Shown here piece after piece: positions 7,725-14,046 of a DNA stretch of 20,415 bases. Each line of letters opens with the position of its first letter. Position 1 is the first letter of the stretch. The position numbers were made by a program, and so were the translations under genes. Source of the stretch: an uncultured Blautia sp. (GTDB taxonomy: Bacteria > Bacillota > Clostridia > Lachnospirales > Lachnospiraceae); the NCBI GenBank assembly GCA_900541345.1, contig UQJE01000042.1, positions 1-20,415 of the forward strand, written 5' to 3'. Under the pieces are notes generated by a model. It searched no databases, was not told where the DNA came from, and worked only from the letters and a program-made list of their open reading frames with translations.

Positions 7725-9437
7725 TCATCGATACTCCTGGATAATCACCTGAAGATTTTCTCTTCCCTGATAGCGGTTGACCTCCGGATAATAGGTAATC
7801 ATAATCACTTCTTTTTCGGAAACGTACTGCGAAAATCTCTCTGCTTCTCCAAAATAGATTCCGTCAATTACCGTACCGCTCCCGTCCATAAGCTGCATTT
7901 TAGCCACATTTCGATTTTTTCCAAAAATCCTTAAATTTAAAACCCTTAAATCTTTCTGTGCAAAAACAGGCTTCGTATTTCCCTTTCCAAAAGGCTCAAG
8001 AAGTGAAATTTCCTCCACCAGCTCTTTCGTGATATAAGACACCGGCATTGGCACATCAATCACCACCTTTGGAATCAGGTCTTCTTCTGTAAGGCTGCAA
8101 TTTTCATTAAGTCTCTTTCGAAAAATCTCTATGTTTTCTTCTTTTATAGAAAGTCCTGCCGCCATCGGATGGCCTCCGAACTGTTCCATAAGATCTGCGC
8201 ATTTTACAAGCTCCTCATACATGGAATATCCCTCTATGGATCTTCCGCTTCCTTTTACACAATTTTCTCCTCTTGTAAGGACAAACGCAGGTTTATGGTA
8301 TTTTTCCCGAATCCTTCCTGCAATAATCCCAGCAAGGCTTTCATGACATTCCGGCAGATAAATTACGAGAACTCTGTCATTTTTGAGAGACGTCTGTTCT
8401 ACCTGAAAAATCGCCTCCTCTTTTCCCTTTTCCGTAAGAGCTTTTCTGCTGTCATTTAAAGCCTTTAAATCTCCCGCAAGTCTGGCTGCCTCATCTCTGT
8501 TTTTCGCACTTAAAAGGGCAAGAGAACGGGCGGCTGTATCAAGACGTCCGCTTGCATTAATACACGGTCCCAGCACAAAACCTATATGGTATGCCGTAAT
8601 CTTTCCGTCTTCCAGTCCATTTGCACGAATCAGCTCCCGAAGTCCCACATTTTTTGTATCGGCAATCCGGCGAAGCCCTTCTTTTACAAGAATCCTGTTT
8701 TCCCCCTGTAGTTCCATCACATCTCCCACTGTGGCAATAGCCGCAAACTCAAGAAGCTCCTCCGCTTCTTCCTTGGGAAAAGAAAAGCTTTCGTAAAGAG
8801 CGCAGGCAAATTTAAACGCCACTACAGCACCGCAGAGATTTTTGTTGGGATAAGAGCAATCCGGCTGTTTTGGGTTAATGACTGCATCTGCCGGAGGAAT
8901 CAGATATTCTCTTCCTTCTTCTGTCTCTTTATAGGGAATCTCATGATGATCCGTGACAATCACCGCCATTCCCGCCTCTTTTGCCATTTCAATCTCTGCC
9001 GCCGCTGCAATTCCGTTATCACATGTTACAATTGTATCTATTTTGTCTTCCAGCGCTTTTTTTATAAGATGATCATGAATCCCATAACCGTCTGCCACTC
9101 TGTCCGGAATGTATGTATCTGCCTGTGCACCGATTTTTTGAAAACAGCGAATCAGAATATACGTAGAAGTCACACCGTCAATGTCATAATCTCCAATGAT
9201 ACGGATTTTCTTTTTCTGCCTCACTTTTTCTCTGATAATCTCTACCGCTTTTTTCATATCCTTTAAAAGCCAGGGAGAGGGAAGCTCGTCCATTGTACCG
9301 AAAAGATATTGACGTACTGCCTCATCTCCCACTACGTCTCTGTTTCGGATAAGTCTTGCTATGACCGGGTTGATTCCAAAGGTTCTCCCTATTCCCTGAA
9401 AATCTGCTCCTTTTGCAGTTACCACCCATTTTTCCAT
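7725..9437 (-). CDS. recJ: Single-stranded-DNA-specific exonuclease RecJ
   Basis: DHH-family 5'-3' single-strand DNA exonuclease used in recombination and repair; 570 residues, typical length. Motifs visible: IIGDYDIDGVTSTYI (DYDIDG at 83-88), TCDNG (138-142), and VTDHHE with the DHH at 163-165. The DHHA1 nucleotide-binding part carries GRLDTAARSL and KGSGRSIEGYSMYE with FGGHPMAAGLS. The C-terminal OB-type domain ends with YQGRENLQVIIQEYR. The ATG at 9435-9437 has a GAGGAG site. A hairpin lies 24 bases upstream between secDF and recJ and may reduce read-through from secDF. Confidence 0.97.
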   Translation of the reverse strand: MEKWVVTAKGADFQGIGRTFGINPVIARLIRNRDVVGDEAVRQYLFGTMDELPSPWLLKDMKKAVEIIREKVRQKKKIRIIGDYDIDGVTSTYILIRCFQKIGAQADTYIPDRVADGYGIHDHLIKKALEDKIDTIVTCDNGIAAAAEIEMAKEAGMAVIVTDHHEIPYKETEEGREYLIPPADAVINPKQPDCSYPNKNLCGAVVAFKFACALYESFSFPKEEAEELLEFAAIATVGDVMELQGENRILVKEGLRRIADTKNVGLRELIRANGLEDGKITAYHIGFVLGPCINASGRLDTAARSLALLSAKNRDEAARLAGDLKALNDSRKALTEKGKEEAIFQVEQTSLKNDRVLVIYLPECHESLAGIIAGRIREKYHKPAFVLTRGENCVKGSGRSIEGYSMYEELVKCADLMEQFGGHPMAAGLSIKEENIEIFRKRLNENCSLTEEDLIPKVVIDVPMPVSYITKELVEEISLLEPFGKGNTKPVFAQKDLRVLNLRIFGKNRNVAKMQLMDGSGTVIDGIYFGEAERFSQYVSEKEVIMITYYPEVNRYQGRENLQVIIQEYR

Positions 9438-9460
9438 TTTGTTTCTCCTCGTATAAAGAT

Positions 9461-9497
9461 AAATATCCCAGGCAGGAGCTACCTGTCCGGGATATTT
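9461..9497 (-). terminator. Hairpin between secDF and recJ, probable intrinsic terminator
   Basis: Two 16-base arms (9461-9476 and 9482-9497) pair with one mismatch and one G-U pair around a 5-base loop. Read on the minus strand, the hairpin follows the secDF stop and is trailed by a U-rich but imperfect stretch (AUCUUUAUA). The plus strand has a better T run (9499-9505), but no plus-strand gene points into it. It sits directly upstream of the recJ ribosome site, so it may act as a partial terminator or RNA processing barrier. Confidence 0.6.
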
Positions 9498-9503
9498 GTT
9501 TTT

Positions 9504-9593
9504 TTATTTTGTTTCGTTTTCTTTCTCAGAAGCTGCTTTTTCTGCTGCCTCCTGAGCTGCAAGACGTTCTGCTACTCTCTTGCGGTTTTTCTT
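9504..9593 (-). other. Out-of-frame continuation of the SecDF tail (-1 frame)
   Basis: From the A6 run at 9592-9597, the -1 frame reads KKNRKRVAERLAAQEAAEKA, then ASEKENETK and a TAA at 9504-9506. It is a lysine/alanine/glutamate-rich segment of the kind that often ends cytoplasmic tails of membrane proteins. The zero frame ends after KRKTARE. The region has no start codon or ribosome site of its own and reads like the true end of secDF. Either slippage at the A run, a natural one-base change or a sequencing error would explain it. Confidence 0.5.
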
Positions 9594-11926
9594 TTTTGCT
9601 GTGTTTCCTTGGAAGAAGTCCCCTGATTCTGTACAGTATTTTTCTGTACAGGAGCTTTTTTCTCAGCCTGACTGTTTGCTGAAATTGCTTTCACCGGTTT
9701 TGCTTTGCCGGAAAGCCTTTTCTTCATAACAAGCCACAGTGCACCTGTGATACACACAGAAGAGTATGCACCACAGATAATACCTACCATAAGCGGAGCT
9801 GCAAACTCACGAATGGAAGAAACACCCATGATGTAGAGAACTGCAACCATTACAAAAGTTGTAAAAGATGTATAAATACTTCTTGTAAGTGTCTGTGTAA
9901 TACTTGCATTTACCACTTCCTCGAGATTTTCTGTGCGCTTGCTTCCATGAAGATTCTCACGGATACGGTCGAAAATGACGATTGTGGCATTAATAGAATA
10001 ACCTACAATTGTTAACATACATGCGATAAATGTATTTCCCACAGATACTCTTGCGATAGCATAGAACGCCAGTACAATGAGAACGTCGTGAAGAAGTGCC
10101 AGAACTGCACTGCTTGCAAAACGAATATCTTTAAATCGCAGCCAGATATACAGAAGCATACATACAGTTGCCACAAGAACTGCCACAATTGCGTCCTGAC
10201 GCATTTCCTTACTTACAGTTGCAGAAATATTTTCTGCCTGAATCAGATTTTCATCTACGTCAAATTCTTTTACAAGCGCTTTATTTAATTCTTCCCTCTC
10301 GTCAAGAGAAAGCGCTCTTGTCTTGATAATAACCTGATTTGTTCCCACAACCTTTGTAGGCTGTACATTTTTATCGCCTGTTACCTTTTCTACAAGAGGT
10401 GTTACCTCGGAATCAATTTTCTTAATGTCCATATCTTCGTTAAAAGTAACATTTGTAGCGGTACCGCCAGAAAATTCAAGACTGTAATTTAAGGCTTTTC
10501 CCTCACTCTGACTGTGGAACAGCATAAATGCAGGTCCGCAAAGTACGAGAACAAGAGAAAGAATAAAGAACACTTTTCTTTTCCCTACAAAGTCGATAGC
10601 TTTTCGCTGTTTTGCACTTCCGTAAAACTTCGGATCACGAATTCCCACTGCATAAAGTGCGTTTACGATGAGTCTTGAAATAACAAGAGCTGTAAACATG
10701 GAAATCACGATACCAAGAGCCAGTGTATATGCAAACCCCTTAACCGTACCGGAACCAAGCCACATCAACACAAAAGCTGCAATCAAGGTCGTGATGTTTC
10801 CGTCGAAAATTGCAGAAAATGCTTTGCTGAAACCACTCTTAATCGAGTTTCTCACAGACATGCCTGCTGCTATCTCTTCCTGAATACGCGCATAAATAAT
10901 AACATTTGCATCCACTGCCATACCAATACCCAGGATAATACCTGCAATACCCGGAAGTGTCAGGGTAATGTCAAAAGCATTTAAGGTAATGAGAATCAGG
11001 GCTGTGTAAAGAATCAGGGCAATTCCTGCTACAAAACCAGGAATACGATATACAAGAATCATAAAGAGAATTACGATTACAAGACCGATAGCTGCCGCTT
11101 TCACACTTGTCTCAATCGCTTCCTCTCCAAGCTGCGCTGCCACAACGCTGGAGCGGACTTCCTCAAGTTCAAGACTTAAAGAACCGATTCGAATATAAGA
11201 AGCCAGCTCCTGTGCTTCCTCGAGACTTCCCATACCATCAATCTGCGCACTTCCGCCTGTAATTGCCTCAGATACGTTTGGTGCGCTTAAAATACCATTG
11301 TCATATACAATAGCAATCTGTTTTCCCACATTTGCTTTTGTTGCCTCTGCGAATTTTTTCTTTCCCTCTTTTGTGAGAGTCAGACTTACCACATACTCTT
11401 TCGCATTTGTTGTCTGATCCTGAATAGCTCCGCCCTCTGCCTCTGCTATATCTGTACCTTCCAGCACAACAGAACCTGCCTCACGAATCTGGTCAATGGT
11501 TCTTGTAAGCTCATAACCATGTCCGTCATGATATGTGAAGTTTTCATTTCCGTCTTTATCTGTCATTTCCACAAAACACAGAGAACCTGGTTTTCCCAGT
11601 TCTTCCAGAATAGCATTTGCATCTGTCACACCTGGAATTTCCACGTTGATACGGTTTCCGCCTTCCTGGTAAGCCTGTGCTTCTGTGCTGTACTGTTCCA
11701 CACGCTTCTGCAGCTTATATGTCGTATCTGCCATATCATCGCTGCTTGGATTTTCTTCTTTTGCCTCATAGGTAATGCTGACACCACCTGAAAGATCAAG
11801 ACCGGTTTTGATGTTCTTTGCCGCACCGGTTCCTGTCGGTCCGAATCCCACTGCCGCTGTAAAACACAGTAAGCCTGTCAGCAGAACAGTGAAAATCAGA
11901 ACAAGAATTCCTCTGTTTTTCTTCAT
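9572..11926 (-). CDS. secDF: Fused protein translocase subunit SecDF
   Basis: Membrane component that uses the proton gradient to help the SecYEG/SecA channel export proteins. SecD and SecF are fused in one chain of 784 residues. The SecD half has an N-terminal membrane segment, LDLSGGVSITYEA, the periplasmic-type P1 domain, and the membrane block with GIGMAVDANVIIYARIQEE. The SecF half begins near KRKVFFILSLVLVL, with YSLEFSGGTATNVTF and SINATIVIFDRIREN. Twelve membrane segments are expected. The start is an ATG at 11926 after AGAAGGG. The cytoplasmic tail is odd: it stops at a TAG just after an A6-G-A5 tract, while the -1 frame continues for 29 more charged codons to a TAA at 9504. This suggests a frameshift in or near the A run. 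The core is unaffected. Confidence 0.96.
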   Translation of the reverse strand: MKKNRGILVLIFTVLLTGLLCFTAAVGFGPTGTGAAKNIKTGLDLSGGVSITYEAKEENPSSDDMADTTYKLQKRVEQYSTEAQAYQEGGNRINVEIPGVTDANAILEELGKPGSLCFVEMTDKDGNENFTYHDGHGYELTRTIDQIREAGSVVLEGTDIAEAEGGAIQDQTTNAKEYVVSLTLTKEGKKKFAEATKANVGKQIAIVYDNGILSAPNVSEAITGGSAQIDGMGSLEEAQELASYIRIGSLSLELEEVRSSVVAAQLGEEAIETSVKAAAIGLVIVILFMILVYRIPGFVAGIALILYTALILITLNAFDITLTLPGIAGIILGIGMAVDANVIIYARIQEEIAAGMSVRNSIKSGFSKAFSAIFDGNITTLIAAFVLMWLGSGTVKGFAYTLALGIVISMFTALVISRLIVNALYAVGIRDPKFYGSAKQRKAIDFVGKRKVFFILSLVLVLCGPAFMLFHSQSEGKALNYSLEFSGGTATNVTFNEDMDIKKIDSEVTPLVEKVTGDKNVQPTKVVGTNQVIIKTRALSLDEREELNKALVKEFDVDENLIQAENISATVSKEMRQDAIVAVLVATVCMLLYIWLRFKDIRFASSAVLALLHDVLIVLAFYAIARVSVGNTFIACMLTIVGYSINATIVIFDRIRENLHGSKRTENLEEVVNASITQTLTRSIYTSFTTFVMVAVLYIMGVSSIREFAAPLMVGIICGAYSSVCITGALWLVMKKRLSGKAKPVKAISANSQAEKKAPVQKNTVQNQGTSSKETQQKRKTARE

Positions 11927-11950
11927 TGTTTTTCCCTTCTTTACTCCTTT

Positions 11951-13315
11951 TTATTCCGCAAGAGCGGCTTTTATCATGATAGCGCACTCCACACGCTTAC
12001 GCTGGAGCTCGCACCCGATTTCATAATTTCCCTGAATATCTCCCTTGAAATGGTACGCATTTGCAGCGCAGCCACCGCTGCAGTAAAAACGGGCAAAGCA
12101 ATTTTTACAGTCCGGTTTTGTGTACACATTACAGTGTCCGAATTCTTTCTGGATTTCAGGCTTCGTAATTCCCTCATCTACATTTCCCATCAGGTATTCT
12201 TCTTCCCCCACGAACTGGTGGCAAGGATAAAAGTCACCCCATGGAGTCACTGCCAGATATTCTGTTCCGGAACCGCAGCCTGACAGACGTTTGTACACGC
12301 ACGGTCCTCCTGTAAGATCAATCATAAAGTGGAAGAAATTAAATCCTTTTCCTTCTTTCTCCCGTTTGATCATTTCCTTTGCAAGAATATCATATTCTTC
12401 CAGAATCTTCGGAATATCCTCTTCTTTAATGGCATATTCTTCTGTGTCAGGCGCTACTACAGGCTCTACGGAAATCTGCTTAAAGCCCAAGTCTGCCAGA
12501 TGAAGAACGTCTTTTGAAAAATCAAGATTATGATGGGTAAATGTCCCTCTCACATAATACTGGTCCTGATTTCTTGACTCTGCAAATTTCTGAAATTTCG
12601 GCATGATCAGATCATAACTTCCTGCTCCTTTTCGGAAAGGACGCATATAATCGTGCACTTCTTTTCTTCCGTCTACACTTAACACCACATTGCTCATTTC
12701 TTTATTGCAGAATTCCATCACTTCATCATTTAAAAGAACTCCATTTGTAGTAAGAGTAAAACGGAACTTTTTATTGTGAAGCTTTTCCTGACTGCGCCCG
12801 TACTCTACCAGGTCTTTTACAACCTGCCAGTTCATAAGGGGTTCGCCTCCGAAGAAATCCACCTCGAGATTCTTTCTGGAGCCGGAATTGGCAATCAGAA
12901 AATCAAGCGCCTTTTTTCCCACCTCAAATGACATCAGCGCTCTTCTTCCGTGGTATTCTCCCTCTTCTGCAAAACAATAACGACAGGCAAGATTACAGTC
13001 ATGGGCAATATGAAGGCACAATGCCTTTACCACAGTCTGTCTGCTGTCTGTAAATTCTTCTATCGCTGCCTCGTAAATATCTTTTGTGAAAAGCATTCCC
13101 TCTTCTGCAAGCTTCTTACACTCAGAAACAGAAGTTTCCACATCTTTTTTATCGAAACGACCGTCAAGTTTCTGTATGATCTCAGCGGTGTCCTTTCCTT
13201 CCTCAAGATAAGGAAGCACTTCGTATGTAACTTCGTCTACAAGATGGATACAACCACTGTTTATATCCAGGACAATGTTGTAGCCGTTGCTCTGATAACG
13301 GTGAATCAGACTCAT
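11951..13315 (-). CDS. scfB: Radical SAM maturase for the SCIFF peptide (thioether cross-link forming)
   Basis: Radical SAM/SPASM enzyme that installs a thioether bridge on the six-cysteine SCIFF precursor encoded just upstream; 454 residues. The radical SAM cluster is CNLACRYCF (C107, C111, C114), preceded by a RiPP-recognition-like N-terminal region (about 1-90). GGEPL follows in the SAM-binding region. The C-terminal SPASM region is cysteine-rich: GGPCVYKRLSGCGSG, FYPCHQF, and CKNCFARFYCSGGCAANAYH, ending with a C in YEIGCELQRKRVEC. These provide ligands for two auxiliary clusters. The ATG at 13313-13315 follows AAAGGATTAGG. The gene lies 93 bases after scfA with a terminator-like hairpin between, and is followed after 24 bases by secDF. 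The family assignment rests on this pairing plus motif layout. Confidence 0.96.
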   Translation of the reverse strand: MSLIHRYQSNGYNIVLDINSGCIHLVDEVTYEVLPYLEEGKDTAEIIQKLDGRFDKKDVETSVSECKKLAEEGMLFTKDIYEAAIEEFTDSRQTVVKALCLHIAHDCNLACRYCFAEEGEYHGRRALMSFEVGKKALDFLIANSGSRKNLEVDFFGGEPLMNWQVVKDLVEYGRSQEKLHNKKFRFTLTTNGVLLNDEVMEFCNKEMSNVVLSVDGRKEVHDYMRPFRKGAGSYDLIMPKFQKFAESRNQDQYYVRGTFTHHNLDFSKDVLHLADLGFKQISVEPVVAPDTEEYAIKEEDIPKILEEYDILAKEMIKREKEGKGFNFFHFMIDLTGGPCVYKRLSGCGSGTEYLAVTPWGDFYPCHQFVGEEEYLMGNVDEGITKPEIQKEFGHCNVYTKPDCKNCFARFYCSGGCAANAYHFKGDIQGNYEIGCELQRKRVECAIMIKAALAE

Positions 13316-13350
13316 TTTTTCCTAATCCTTTCTGCTGATTTTCTTCTCAT

Positions 13351-13386
13351 AAAAACAAGAAGAAGCAGCGGATAAATACCCGCTGC
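13351..13386 (-). terminator. Intrinsic terminator between scfA and scfB
   Basis: On the minus strand, a perfect 7-base stem (GCAGCGG at 13365-13371 on the plus strand pairing with 13380-13386) with an 8-base loop is followed by TTCTTCTTGTTTTT. Its place right after the scfA stop suggests abundant short scfA transcript with limited read-through into the enzyme gene. Confidence 0.75.
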
Positions 13387-13408
13387 CCGATGTTTTTCTA
13401 CAGCCGCC

Positions 13409-13549
13409 TTATTTATGCTCGCAGCTCTGGTTTCCTACTGTACAGGAAGTTTTACAAGCAGACTGACAAGATGTCTGGCATTCTCCGCAGCCGCCTTTTT
13501 TTACTGTGTTCTGTAAATTCTTTGTATTTAATGTTTTGATATGCTCCAT
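13409..13549 (-). CDS. scfA: SCIFF six-cysteine ribosomal peptide precursor
   Basis: A 46-residue peptide too short for ordinary ORF calling. It starts MEHIKTLNTKNLQN and has the core GGCGECQTSCQSACKTSCTV, with a sixth cysteine in NQSCEHK. The six cysteines are at 21, 24, 28, 32, 36 and 43. The KKGGCGECQTSCQSACKTSC block is the hallmark of the SCIFF ('six cysteines in forty-five residues') family found across Clostridia. In studied homologues the maturase joins a cysteine to a nearby threonine; C32 and T37 occupy the positions I recall for that bridge. The ATG at 13547-13549 has a strong AAGGAGG site, and a promoter with an extended -10 lies about 40 bases upstream. The peptide's biological role is not known. 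Confidence 0.95.
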   Translation of the reverse strand: MEHIKTLNTKNLQNTVKKGGCGECQTSCQSACKTSCTVGNQSCEHK

Positions 13550-13586
13550 CGTATATCCTCCTTAATATATAAATATTTCTTGGGAT

Positions 13587-13595
13587 AGTATAGCA
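13587..13595 (-). promoter_or_regulatory. Extended -10 promoter of scfA
   Basis: The minus strand reads TGCTATACT, an extended -10 element (TGn plus TATACT at 13587-13592), in an AT-rich region about 38 bases before the scfA ATG. No good -35 is seen at the normal distance, which fits extended -10 promoters. The gap between scfA and the upstream gene holds nothing else. Confidence 0.6.
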
Positions 13596-13637
13596 TACAT
13601 TTTTACAATTTAAAAGACTTTTTTGTGCAAATTTCTC

Positions 13638-13988
13638 TCAGGAGAGCATTCCGCCAAGTGCCCCTCCGCCAAGACACATGAAAAACGTTGTAACAACATG
13701 CTGCACACTCATATCCCACTTTCCCTGCACTCCGAAAGATACAAGGACCAAAAGCAGAAAATAGGCAAGCCCCGTCAGAGTTCCCCAAAAATATTTATCT
13801 TTTCTGATAAATTTCCCTGCCGCAAAGCCCCCAAAAAAGCATGCCAGAACATAGACTGCTACAATCCCTCCTGCCGCTGTCCCTTCTCCCAGATTAAATC
13901 GGAATAATAAAAACGCAAGGAATAAAAGAAGAAGACCGGTAACTGCGTAAGCAAAAAGCAACGCTTTTAAAACTGCTTTTCCTTTCAT
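13638..13988 (-). CDS. TIGR04086 family four-helix membrane protein
   Basis: A 116-residue integral membrane protein of unknown function. Four hydrophobic segments are visible: LLFAYAVTGLLLLFLAFLLF, AGGIVAVYVLACFFGGFAAG, WGTLTGLAYFLLLVLVSFGV and a C-terminal HVVTTFFMCLGGGALGGML. Glycine pairs (FGGFAAGKFI, LGGGALGG) resemble helix-packing motifs. The family assignment is by recognition of the layout and of its usual place next to the SCIFF genes in Clostridia; no function is established. The ATG at 13988 is preferred over a TTG at 13994 because GGAAGGGGG is 9 bases upstream of the ATG. That ribosome site is buried in the arm of a hairpin (13998-14029). Confidence 0.8.
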   Translation of the reverse strand: MKGKAVLKALLFAYAVTGLLLLFLAFLLFRFNLGEGTAAGGIVAVYVLACFFGGFAAGKFIRKDKYFWGTLTGLAYFLLLVLVSFGVQGKWDMSVQHVVTTFFMCLGGGALGGMLS

Positions 13989-13997
13989 AATCAAAAT

Positions 13998-14029
13998 CCC
14001 CCTTCCATATGAAAATATATGGAAAAGGG
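13998..14029 (-). terminator. Hairpin overlapping the TIGR04086 ribosome site
   Basis: On the minus strand, 13-base arms (14017-14029 and 13998-14010) pair fully with two G-U pairs around a 6-base loop, followed by AUUUUGAUU. It lies 17 bases after the surface protein stop and could be its terminator. The downstream arm contains the GGAAGGGGG ribosome site of the next gene, so folding would also hide that site. On the plus strand the two G-U pairs become C-A mismatches, so the structure favours the minus-strand RNA. Confidence 0.6.
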
Positions 14030-14046
14030 ATTTCTCTTATACCTTT

